Of a stretch of 64,000 bases of DNA, positions 1 to 12,200 are shown in pieces. The notes below the pieces were generated by a model. It was not told the DNA's origin, ran no database searches, and saw only the letters and a program-made list of their open reading frames with translations. The position numbers and the translations under genes were made by a program. The DNA is from Serinus canaria (taxonomy: Eukaryota; Chordata; Aves; Passeriformes; Fringillidae), in contig NC_066314.1 of the NCBI RefSeq assembly GCF_022539315.1, forward strand, positions 56,357,180-56,421,179, written 5' to 3'. Position 1 is the stretch's first letter. Every line of letters starts with the position of its first letter.

Positions 1-645
1 CCTCCACCCCATCTCCTGATGCACTACTTTCCTAAATACAGTGTTTGAGCATATTCCCTCTCCATTTCTCTTCAGTCCTGCTCACTACCATTATTGCTCT
101 CTTCTTCTCATATGTTTCATCTCCCCTCTTCCTTCCACATCTCTCTGGGAAGAATACCATGCCAGGAATCTACTTTTTACCTTTGAAGACAGTCCAGACC
201 AAAGATCTGGGAAGGTGTCGTGTGTCCGGTGCGTGCGGGTCCTGGGTCTTTGCACCAGTGTAAGCAGTGCTCAGGCTGCTGCTCTTAGAAATAGCTGCCA
301 TGGTCTTCCTCTATCACCCATTCTCCAACTATCATCGTTTTCTCCACTGAAACCAAAGTCAGGGGCTTTCTTGCCTTTTCATACCTCAAATTAAGAGTCA
401 GTCACAGGTATTATATAGGTATTATATAGGAGTTGCAACACTTCAGGCAAAGGGCAAACAATTCTTGTGTTGTACATAGAATTTTTTGGGTTTGGTGTGC
501 TACAAGAGGTCTGGTTTTATGCAGATTTTAGAAAATATTACTGGCAATACCCAGAAAAGAGATCTTTGCACCCAGTACACACAGCTTGCAAAACCAAGAT
601 GTCTCTGCAAGTTTTCTCCCAAAGAATAGATGAGCTGCCCTAAGT

Positions 646-919
646 GTTTGACAGGATGAGAGGAAATGGCCTCAAGTTGTGCCAGGGTGGGATTAGGTCA
701 GATATTATGAAAAGTTTCTTTCCTGAAGGAGTTTTTAAAAATTGGAACAGGCTGTTCGGGGAGGTGGTGGAGTCACCCTCTCGGGAGGGATTTAAAAAAT
801 GTGTGGATATGGTATTTGAGGACATGGTTTAGTGGTGAACATGGTGGTGGTGCTGGGTTGATGGTTGGACTTGATGATTTCAGAGGTATTTTCCAGCCTT
901 AAGGAATCTGTGATTCTGT
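646..919 (+). mobile_element. CR1 LINE 3' end, sense
   Basis: This is the classic CR1 3' tail: the 'ggcctcaagttgtgccaggg' block, then 'ggaacaggctg', 'gaggtggtggagtcacc' and 'atggttggacttgatgat'. It ends in a degenerate copy of the ATTCTRTG terminal repeat ('atctgtgattctgt', 907-919). It is 5'-truncated, as is usual for CR1, and lies in a PPFIBP1 intron in the same orientation as the gene. Confidence 0.9.
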
Positions 920-1548
920 TAGCACTATTTTTTGTTTTGTGGGAGAACAGCCTTTACACTTGTCCTGTTTGGGGTTCCCATCACCTCTCTCTGATGGCAG
1001 GGTGCAGCTGCAGCCTGTGCTCCCCCTATCCCAATACTCCTGCTTTAAAGCCAAAGCTGACATGCTAAGCCAAGTGGAATTTTCCTGAGAAATGTGAGCA
1101 GAGTTTAACAACAAAGGTGTCTTGGCAAGATGCTGTGCACAATGACTAACGTTCTGCTTTCACACCTCTGTTGGTTTTCACAGACATTTTAATCGTGTTG
1201 TGAAACCAAGACTTCCCTCCCCACATTTTCTTCCTGCAGTCTTTGGTTTTAGTTCATTTGTGTCTGGTTATGCTGACTGAAGCTATCAGGAGGGTCATTG
1301 GTTCAGGTGTTGATGTGGTGGTTGGGAGGCAGGGAGTCAAGTCAATTCCTTTGGCAAGGAATTCCATGTTAGCCCCAGCAGCATGAAAAAGTGTTTTTGC
1401 AGCTCTGCTGCCTGTAGTGAGGGATGGATACCACTTTCTCACATCAGACTCGTGCACTGGACTGATAAATGTGTTGTGTATTACAAAATACAGATGCTGT
1501 TCTTATACAGGCTGAGTAAGTGCTTGAGATGTACTGGAGCTCTTAAAG

Positions 1549-1623
1549 GAGCTGTAGAGCAGCAAAAGTAGACAAAGGGAGCTGTAGAGCAAGGGAGCTG
1601 TAGAGCAGCAAAAGTAGACAAAA
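1549..1623. repeat. Short local duplication
   Basis: A unit beginning 'ggagctgtagagcagcaaaa' and running to 'gtagacaaa' occurs at 1549-1577 and again at about 1593-1623. A shortened copy (gggagctgtagagcaa) sits between them. The copies are nearly identical, so the duplication looks recent. It is intronic with no evident function. Confidence 0.8.
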
Positions 1624-3204
1624 CCCTCAGTTCTGTTTTCACAAACAACTCAGGTCACAAAATCCAAAGCATAATCTACTCGTTGAACAGCTAAGGTTTA
1701 TTTCATTTTGAATGCTTTCACCTGAGTTGAAGTGTTATGAAATGGAAGATCTCATGGATCTTGAATGGCATGAGCTAAATTCTGGTAGAGGTCAGGGGGA
1801 AGATGTGGCAAACTCAGAAGTTTAGAGGAATTTTGCCCTGGGGTTTAGTGTCTGCGTGGTCAGGTGGCTTAGTATTGTGCTGCTAAATAATTCAGATACA
1901 GAGTCATAAGTCAGATCATTGTGATGAGGTACTGGTACAAATTACTAGAGAGCATCCTTTCTTAGTCTGCTGGAGCAAATTTCAGGGGAAATATTAGGGT
2001 CACCCAGTGAAATTTCATGCTTGTGAGACACTTTGGTACTGCTCAGTGATTTAAGACTTGCCAGGACGCAGCCTGATTTCTTGAGAGCACTGAGGTGAGG
2101 TCAGACGCTTCTACCTTCTCCTGTTTGCTTTATGTCGGCTCTTTAAGTGATGCTGGCGGGAGGTCTATTGTTTCAGGCTCAAACAAGGCAGTTTCTACCA
2201 GCACCCAAGGTCAGACATGTAATTTAGAAAAGGAGTTTAGCCAGGAGGTTTCCTGAGGTATCCTCTGTAATCAGGGGAGATTCAAAGCAGGAGCTGGAGG
2301 CTTGGAGCTCCTGAGTGGTGGTGGCCTCTCAAGGCAGGGTTGTGCTGCATGCTCACGGGAGCACAAGGATCAGTCACACAATTTCTTTTCATCGCACATT
2401 CAGGAGGCAATCAGGGCCCCTCAACATTGTTGGGTGCCTCTGCTGAGCACCCTGGATTTCAAAGCAGCTTCTGAGACTCCTCGAAGTGATTTATGCCATG
2501 ATGGGAAGAAGGTTTCCTTTTCTGAGCCAAGATCTGATTGTGGCCTGGATCATGAAGTGCTTTGAGACAGCTTTGAATATGGATAGAACAAAATCCTTCC
2601 TGCTGCTCAAGAGCATTGAAGTTATTATGAAAAAAGTTGCTGATTCCTCTGAACTCTCTGATAGCATTAACATGTATTCTTGTTTCCCTCTAGCCTCAGG
2701 CAGCTTTACAAAGAGATGTGTTTAGAGTGCAGACATTCACCCATACCCAGTAGAATGTGCCTGATGTAAAAGGATGTCTCTGACTGTGTGTGTGACTTGC
2801 AAGAAGCATAATACACATTTTGCAGATTGTATGTTTGGCTTTTTTCACTTGCTGAATGTCTCAGGGTATTTGTCTCTTTGCAAGTATGGCTTAGCATTGT
2901 GTAGCAATGAGTCCAAGTTTTGTTAGCAAAATGCTGAATGCACAGTAAGTGAATTTTGCAAAACTGGGTCACCAGAAGGTTCTTCCTTTTCTCATCTTTA
3001 AGCCCCTGAAGAATTCTCTCCTGAATGGTGGTCATGTGTCCTTTGTTGACAGGTGATTTGATTTGTAACTCTTAGGGGGCTGGAGAATATTTCCAACATG
3101 TTCTTAAACTGTGCAGACTAAAAATGTTCTCATTAAGTGTTTGATAACGTTGGATGATACTGTGGCACAGTAGCTGAGTATACCGTATTTGTTGTCTTTT
3201 CCAG

Positions 3205-3291
3205 ACTAATGGACACATATCTGGGAATGGAGATGTTTATCAAGAAAGGCTGGCTCGTCTGGAAAATGATAAGGAATCTCTTGTTCTGCAA
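3205..3291 (+). CDS. PPFIBP1: PPFIBP1 exon: start of coiled coil (VYQERLARLEND)
   Basis: It is preceded by a pyrimidine-rich ttttccag and followed by gtgagt. The 87 nt are phase 0 at both ends (29 codons). It encodes TNGHISGNGDVYQERLARLE and then NDKESLVLQ. This is the first PPFIBP1 exon in the window. Confidence 0.95.
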
Positions 3292-6200
3292 GTGAGTTGT
3301 TACCCAAATAATTTTTTTCTGCTCTTGCATTCACTAGACTGTCTAAAAGTATGTGCTAAAACCTCTGAGAATTTATTTGGAGTAGTGATGTCTTAGACAG
3401 TGTTCAGAAGACTTGCTGGGATGTGAGAATTAACCCAGATTAGAGAAAGGTGTGAATTCAGATTGCAGGAAAAATCTAAAGGTCTTTCTGTCTGTGTGTC
3501 TGTTCTCTTTGAATTTAGTTAGCGGAGCAGGTCTGCAGAGCAGCCGCCTACTAACATCCATGTGTATCCTTAAGATCACCATTTCCCAGGGCCATTCACA
3601 TGGTGTCTGCATCAGGAGACATTGTCCTGTCCTTAGGAAAGGTAACAAAAGCTGCAGGACTAGCTAGCCAGCAGAAGGAGACAAGCAGCTCCTTGGTGCT
3701 CCTGCTGTCTTGCTGTTGGAGCCAGGAGTACCTGGCACCCCTTGGACTGCACAGGTGGCATCCCCTGATGTGGACCCAGCCTAGGGGCTGTGACAGCACT
3801 GAGCTCACCCTCCTTCCCAGCAGTACTGCAGGAAGTTCCTGTTGAAAATGAAAAAAAATCATTCAGAAAAGGCAAAATGAGAATCTGTCTGCTGTCTTAA
3901 AAATGTTTTCTGGGTCTTATCCAGCCTCTGGCTGTCTGTTTTAACCTTCTTTGCTTTTATTGTTCTGAAAAGGGGAAAGTACTTGTTATGGTACACTGTG
4001 TGCAATCACTTGGGAAGAAGAATTATAAGCAGCGAGGTTTATGTGGTGGTTAAGGTAGGAGCTAATGGGTTGAGTTAATGTATTGTCACAGCAAAGGCAT
4101 AATTATTGGCAGTAAAATGCAGCAGCCACCCCTCGTGAAAACCTCCAGTGAGGAGGGGAGTTGCAGAATTGCAATGTGGCTGCCAGAACTTTGGCAATTC
4201 TAGTAAGTGTGAGGGGAGAGCCTTCCCTCCTCTCCTGTTTTCTTTGCCAAGTGGCATGTCCCGTGCAGAGCTCTGCTCCTTCTCCTGCTCTTCCTCCCTG
4301 CATGGTCCCAGTTAATCTTTGGCATAACCAGCAGTGCTGCTCACCTGCAATATGGCACAGGTGCAAGGTGTTAAACACGCATCCTTTTTTTCCTGCTGTC
4401 CAGGTAAGTGTGCTTACAGACCAGGTGGAGGCCCAAGGAGAGAAGATCCGGGATCTAGAGTTCTGCCTGGAGGAGCACAGGGAGAAGCTGAATGCCACAG
4501 AGGAGATGCTGCAGCAGGTATTTCACAGCTCCATGTCTGTCTTGCTGTCTTGTCTTCCTTCTGTCTTAACAAACTTTGGTGAGAGCAGTGCCCTTCAAGG
4601 TGTTGCAGCCCTTGATGTCTCTTAACTAAGGGATCATTTTCTACCATACTGGCTCTAAAGTCTTTGCACTAGTAATGTCAGTGCTGCTTTATGCTGCAGG
4701 AATCCAGTTCTGCCCTCCTTTGAGTCCTTCCCCACTCAACTTCCAAGAGTCTTAGATTAAAGCCTCTGGCAGGATGGGTGGATTCCCCTCCCAGCTCCTT
4801 GCTGCCCAGAGCAACTGTGATGACAGACAGGCTTTTTTCTTGTCCTGGCAGCCAGCCCATGATAGTGCCCCTGTGATCCTAGATGCATCCTAGGTGCCTG
4901 GAATCTGTCAGATGGATAAAAGCTGTGTCTCAGGGCTTCACATAGAGCAAGGATGAGGGTGATGCTATTCCCCATGAAGGAGACCTTTAGCTGTCAAAAT
5001 AAATTAACGATTTCTTCCCGTTGGGTAAATAATTCCATTCTCTTCCTCTTCATCTTGAATCAGGAGCTTTTAAGCAGAACAACCCTTGAAACTCAGAAGC
5101 TGGATCTTATGGCAGAGATTTCCACTCTGAAATTAAAGCTTACATCTGTAGAGAAGGATAGATTGGACTATGAGGACAGATTCAGAGATACAGAGGTGAG
5201 TAAACCCCAACAGGATAAACTGTGAAAGATGTGTCTTCACCTTACCTGAACATTTTCTGGGTTTTTTTCTTTTTTTTTTTGGTCAGGCAAGAAGGGGAAC
5301 TCATCTTTAAGGTTAGAACATGTTGCTTTTAAAGTAAAAAGTGTCTTCTTTCTTAAATTCTGGTTTTACAAAGAAAGATTTCCAAAGGCAGTTTTTGATT
5401 TTGGCTGTCAGGTCTCAGGAGGGGTGGATTTAGGTTAGATTATAATAAAATCGTGAACATACTACACTCTCCTGACCCCACATAAAACTGTCACCTTCTG
5501 AGTAAGGCATGTCTGAGGCAAGTACAAAAAGCACCCATGTGCAGAGACACTGCACAGGAGCAGAACTTTTGGGGTTGCTAACAGAGAGTGAGCTGACTTG
5601 CTGTGGGGCTCTTGGGAAGCCTGACTGCAGACCCCAGCCTTATGGGAGCCCAGGACCAGAGGCTGGGGGAACAGAGCCAAGTGGAGCTGCCATCCCTGGC
5701 AGTGCCCTCCTGAGGCATTTCACTCTGTGCTGCAGGTCTGTGTAGCTGAACCTCGCTCATGTTGCAAGCCAGAAAGGCTCAAAGCAGGTGGGCAAAGCCA
5801 GGAAAATCCGAGTATCAGCCAAGCTGTCCTGACAGGATGATAGAGCCCATATCAGAAATACCTCAGAGCCTGGCTATGAAGCAGAACAAAATTTCCAGTT
5901 CTGGATTCATGAATGAGCTGAAATGTTAGCTTTTTGTTATGATTATGGATGTTCCAGGTGCCATTTGTTTCTAGAAGGAAAGAAGCCCTATTGTCATGAC
6001 AGGACACAAAATTGCCTTTTGCACTTCTGCCAGTGGTTTCCCCACTGCTCAGTTTCCAATAAAGCACCATTCCTCATTGTATTGCAAGCACAAAAACAAA
6101 AGTCAGTCTTGCTTTTGGTTGCTCTTTGTGCCTGTCTGAAGTAATCTGCAGACCCAAAGAAAGCTACAGGTTGGAAACTGATGACTTCTATCACTTTCAG

Positions 6201-9200
6201 GCTTGAAAGTGATTCTTTAGGTAGTGACAGCAGTGTTCATTCCTGCAGTGCAGCACATCTTCTTGGATGCTGCCAAGCTCTGGGATGGATTCCTGTTGCT
6301 TCCTGTTACCTTTGCCTCTAGCTGGTAACAGGTGTTATGTGACAGGATCACAGCACTGCCTTCAAAGCAGCTGATTTTGTAGTGCAGACAAGCTCTGTGT
6401 GTGGCATTGCTGGAGAAATTGGTGGGGGAAGAGTGGAGGGAATCACTGAAGGTCTCCTGCACCCGTGGGAGGTGTGTGTAAGAGCTGGCTGCTCTCACAG
6501 CTCTCCTGGGACTCTGCCCACACAGAGCTTAGCTCTTTCATGAATTACAGCACACAGCAAATAACTCTCTGTGGGCTGACACTTACTCTAAGCAGCCCAA
6601 ATGAGGGATCAACGAGCTGGCACCAGCAGTAAATGGCTATGGGGAGGCAAGGTTTGGTCCAGATGACCACAGGGAGCAGGTGCTTTCTGACCGGGGTTCT
6701 GTTGTATCTGCATTTGCAAACACCCTGTGGTTTCTTCTGCTTTCCAGAACTGCTAACAAACGTGACTGGGCTTTGAGTGATTTGCTTCCTCTATTTCTAC
6801 CCTTATTTTTACTGACTATTGTGGAGTTCTCCTGGACTCCCTCTTTCTTTGTTTCCCACTCTGAAATGTGGTTTCTCCATAACTTCATAGCACAGCTCAG
6901 CATACCAAGAAGGTGGACATGAAACTACAGGTTCCCAGAAAAATGGTTCCAGTGTGGGGAGTACACCACAAACTGCAAATCTGTAATCTCTGTGCATGTA
7001 TTCTATGAAGACCTTCCTCTTTGAAGTACTTTGAAATACACTAAATGCCCTTGATAAAAATAACCTAAATTTTATTTAAATAGTAGTTACTGTAATTAGG
7101 GACTATATGGATTTATATCAAGGATATTTATGCCAGAAATAATGAACTATTACTAAAATGTTTCTCCCTCCATTTGAAATCCAGAATGATGTCCTTTAGT
7201 GTGATATATATTATTATATTGTTTCTTCTTTATTTCAACACTTTATAGCTGTAAAAACACTTAGGCTTAAATGCTGGAAGGGATATTATGTCTTAGTTTC
7301 CACTTAGTTCTAGGAAAATATGAATGTCTAATTAGTTGGAGGGTTTCAGCCCTCACAAAATCTCTAAGAGATATTTTGGAGGCAGTACTTATTCAGAAGT
7401 ATGCAGTATTTTATTCAGTGTTGATCTAGTTATATTGCTGTTTATCAATTATTTTAGAAGAGCTGAATGTTTAAATGAATATTTAAAATATTTGACCCTA
7501 AAAGATGTTATGACATTTATGTGGAGTGATTGAAATGGAAAAAGATTCATATCCAGACTAGGAAAGCGAAACTGTGAATATTGCTTCTGGTTTTATTTAG
7601 GGAAAAGAAAAAATTTGATGTCTGACAACTTGTGCAGCTACTGTCTCCTACAGAATTACCATTCTGATTAAATCCTTCATATTATCCATTTGTTAATTAT
7701 GTCTGTCATTGCAACTTCCCATTCCAGCTTGGTTGGTTGCTCATATTCCTCATTTTTTGTCTAAACAGATGCCTCACTAGATCTTTGTGCTCTAGGATTT
7801 GCTGTCTAGATGTTCACAAGCACCCAGCTTTTTCAAAGCTAATTGTGTACTTAATAGAGATTTGTAATTGTTCTGTTCTTTGAATTATTCCAGTATTTCC
7901 ACTTTCTCAGCAGACACCGGCATTATTTTCCTTGAGGAGCACGGGTGGTCTGAGTTGGGCTGAGTTTATGTAAGAAAATACCCTGCAAGAGAGTTTGTTT
8001 GGGATGGAGTCCATAGCAAGACTTTGAAGCAGCAGCCAGAGGCTCACTCACAGGGAATTCTTTGTGATTTATCCACCATCACCTCCAATCTGGCTGCAAG
8101 ATTGTTCTGTTTTCTCTGTCACACTGAGTATTTTAAAAGTCATGTAGTTCAGGTGACAAATATGTGGAGAACAGCCTCAGCAGTGAGTTCCACACAGCAT
8201 ATTTAGACATTGGATCATGCTGCAGGAGAGAAAAGCCCCAAACAAATAAATTGTCGAGGAATTTCAGGTGTACCTGAATTAGAAAGTCATAGATTAAAAG
8301 TAATAATTACTAAAAGCATTAAAATGTTCAGTATTTTCACTTTCCTCTTGGTTTTGAGAACTGAACTTGGATCATTCTGAAGAAATACAGGTGCTGCTCT
8401 CTTAGCATCAGGTTCATTAAAAACAAAATAATAACCAGAGGCTTGTAAGCTTAGGAAGTGTGGTGTGGGGCTGAAAGGCAGGTGTTATCAGGGACCCATG
8501 AATACCCTCTAAATGTCAGCTGCTGGCTTGTTAATTTATGAATATAAATCTCTAATAATTATAGTATTAGCTCTGAGAAATTGTGCTTAGAGCTGTTAGC
8601 TCAAAGTACAGCATTGCTTAACATGGATAGGGTTTGCCTCAAATATAGGAAGGAAAGCAAACATAAGGACCATAAAAACTCCTTATTTGAGGGTACTGAG
8701 GTCCTGGCACAGGTTGCCCAGAGAAGCTGGAGCTGCCCCATGCCTGAAAGTGTCCCAGGCCGTGTTGGACAGGGCTCTGAGCAACCCAGGATAGTGTAAG
8801 GGGTTGGAACTGGATGGGCTTTAAGGCCCCTCCCAAGCCAAACCATTCTCTGACCTAGAGTATGAGGAGGCTTAGTGTAGCAGTCACACTCAGGGTTTGT
8901 TTGACCAAGGGGGCTGGGGACACTCAGGTCTGGCCCCCAAACCTGGGAGGATCCATCAGGATGGCCAGAAGGTCGAGCTGGTCTCCTAAAGAGCTCAGAT
9001 GTGAGTTTGTGATGGCTCTGAGTTTCTTCCAAGCCAGGCTGAGTTTGCAAGGCCAAGATGTAGTGGTGCCATTGATGCTTAAACACAGGCCTTTGCTTGT
9101 AGAAACCTGTGATGGCTCCTCTGTTCAGCCCTCAGTGAGAGGGTTCTTTTAAGTGGTGGAAACACAGATTTTTACAGTGTAATCACTTCATATTTTGAAA

Positions 9201-12200
9201 AAGCAGGTGGTGGCTGGTGAGGCTGGGGCAGGAAGAACTGCAGAAGGGAGGAGGTGGCTGCTGTGTGTTGAAGGATGTCTGCCACTGCTTTCCATTGTCC
9301 AACCTTAGTACTGGGCTCCAGGCAGCTGAACAGAGAAGCAGGAGGCCTTTCCTAACCCTCAGCACAGGAAACACAACTTCAATTTATGTCTCCCTTTGTC
9401 CTCTGCCCTCTTACATTCAGTTCAGTAACACAGAAACTGAGAAACTCGGTCTCTCGATATTTAGGAAGCTCTGAGTTGCTTGACTTAGTGCTGGATTTGG
9501 GTGGTGTGGTTTTGTGTACTGAGTTCCTTTTATGCCTGCTTTTCTTGTTGTTACAGTCATAGTTATTCTTCTGGTTTGTTTACTGAAGTTCTTTGTTGTT
9601 TCTGGTTGTCTTTTTCCCTCCACTCAGGATTTGATCCAGGAAATAAATGAATTGCGGTTGAGGGTGGGAGAGATGGACAATGAAAGACTCCAGTATGAGA
9701 AAAAACTGAAAACAACCAAAGTAAGTGAGGCTGAGGGGAAGAGGCAGGGATAGGTGTAAATCAGGCTTTAGGAGTTCATTCTTTTCCCTAATCCTTGCCT
9801 GCACCCTGCAAAATCCTGAGCACACTTAAGTCCTGGGGTTTCATGATTCTCATTTAGCAGCAGTGGCTATTCCTAAACAGCCATGCTGGGGTTTTCAGTT
9901 TGAGCATTGTTTTTTATGAAGGGTAACATACCCTGCTGTTCACAATAAATTGATTACTTGTTTAGGCCTTTGTTTCGCATGTGTGTCAAGAAATACCAGT
10001 TGCAGTATGTAAGGTGTATGCCACAGGTTAAAACCAGCATTTATTTTCTCCTAAATGTTCTAAAAACAAACCACTTCTGAAGCAAAAGCATTCACCTAAG
10101 TACTTCTAGCAGCCTGTTTCTCTAATTGTCTTACTTCTCTTTGCCATTTAGCATTGTCTCTTTTCTACCTTTAGTTTCCTCTCACTCCTCTGTCTCTGTT
10201 ACCAGTCTTTAATGGCCAAACTTTCTAGCATGAAAATCAAAGTGGGTCAGATGCAGTATGAAAAGCAGCGGATGGAGCAAAAAAGCCAGATGCTAAAGGT
10301 GTGGTAGTTTCTGGGTAATGCTTGGCCTCTTTTGAATCCTTCGTGTTCCACCCTTTACTGGTCTGTCCTGCATTGTGCTGTCATGCTCTGTTCTTCATTA
10401 ATTGCTGTGTGTTGATATGCAGTGTGCCCTTCCTCCTTAGATGTGGAAAGCTCTTTATGCAGGTATTCCTTATAAACAGCTTTTCTATTGCAGTGGAGAG
10501 GATTTTCCTGCTCTGAACCTTGCATAGGTTACGCATGATGGCATTAGACTTGGGTTAAAATCACTCCCCCTTCCAAGGGAAGATTTCCTCGTCTGTAGCT
10601 TACATCCATTATTCAAACAGAACTTTTTATCACCCTTTTAGAGAAAATCTATTCATGAAAAGTATCTGGGAAATAGTCATTCTTTTATATTGTCCGCTCT
10701 CCCAGATGTAAATTTGAATATCATACTTCTAATTCAGGAAAAGAAATGCACATTGACAACCACATGCAGCTCTAGTTGCCTGTGGGTATAACAGCAGCTT
10801 CTCAAGTGACCAAGAAATGATCTTGTTTTGGAGTAGCATGGATCCTACACTGGCAGAAATCCCATCATAATCTGTGCCAACTTGGAGCACTGGAGAATTG
10901 TAGTTATTCCCCAGTCACTGTTGTGGAAAAAGTTTGATTTCTTGACAATTTTAAGATTGTCTATTTTTTTTAATGATGCTTTAGAGCAAACAGGAACCAA
11001 TTTAAGGAAATTCTGTAGCTGGGCCGTAGTTTGGGTTGCAGACATCCCTATTTATTTGCAACAGATCATCTGAGGGTAGCTTAGGAAAATATCTAAGCCA
11101 CAGTATTCTAGTTTGGTTTATTCCATTAAGGTTTGAAATGTCATTTCGAAGCTGTAAGTGCCAAAATGATGAGTCTTGCCTTGCTTTGCTTTGTTTACAA
11201 ACGGAACAAATTAAATTTTCAGTGTTGGGTACAGTTGCAGTGAGGGGTCCTGTCTTGATGATGTTGTTGCACAAGATATCCTCGGACATCAAAGAAATAT
11301 ATTACTCAAATTTTAAAAAGTTAAATGCATGGATCTGTGCCAGTCACTTGCTACTGCAGATGGTTAGATCTAAGTTAAAACTTGACAGCATTTTTCTAAC
11401 ACACCCCAACTCCCCCAAACACCATCTGTCTTACTCCCAAGCATCTCAGCTCCAAGCGTTCTTTCCTCATGCTTGATCAGCAAACCCAGACTGTGGCAGA
11501 GGTACCACCAATTTTTTGTCTGAGCTGCTTTCCAGTATGTGTCCATGTGCTTGCTGGTGTTGTGATTGATTTTTTTTTCCATAGAAGCACTGGTGATTTC
11601 TGAAACTGTCCTCAGCCTGGTATAAGCACAATTTCGGAATTGTTCAACTTTGAACATGCAACATGCCCCATAAATATCAAAAAATGTATGGAAATGTTAG
11701 CATTCAGCCTTTTCACCTGCATTTTTTTCTATCTCTGCAAGGTTAAACAAATAAAAGAACTGTTTGGTTTTTCCCCCCACTTTGCTCTTTCATCTTTAAA
11801 TTTTGATGTGAAGTTTTTTTCCAATTATACACAAGACCAGCAATTTCAGACCACAGACCCCCTGATTTTGCTCTATTGTGGGCTCAGAAGTCTATTGGGA
11901 TGTTAAGAGTCTCTTTGGTGCACCCTCAGGCAGTGTTAAATGTCAGGGGCCCTCAGTCACTTCCACCAGCTGAGGACCTGTCCACTGTGCTTCCTAGGAG
12001 GGGATTGTGGAAACAGCTCAGCTGCCTGTGGAAGCTGCCACTGAGTGGCTCTGTGTCTTTACAGGATGAGCTGTCAGCTCTGAAAGACAAACTGGAGCAG
12101 AAGGAAGCCGAGGTGAAAAGGTTGCACGAAAAACTGGTTTCCAAGCTGAAAGGAGAAGGGATTGAAATACTGGACAGAGGTAAGAAAAAGGGAGAGTCTG

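Larger units (their letters stand above)
1..3204 (+). other. PPFIBP1: PPFIBP1 intron (5' part of gene outside window)
   Basis: No coding exon is recognisable here. The first coding exon in the window, at 3205, starts in phase 0 at the residues TNGHISGNGD, which in liprin-beta-1 lie roughly 90 residues after the initiator. The 5' exons must therefore be further left. The stretch holds a CR1 fragment (646-919) and a small local duplication (1549-1623); the rest looks like unique intron. Confidence 0.75.

Noticed and set aside
5390..5450. Weak CR1-like patch (caggaggggtggatttaggt)
   Set aside because: Only about 40 bp of resemblance and no terminal repeat; not enough to call.
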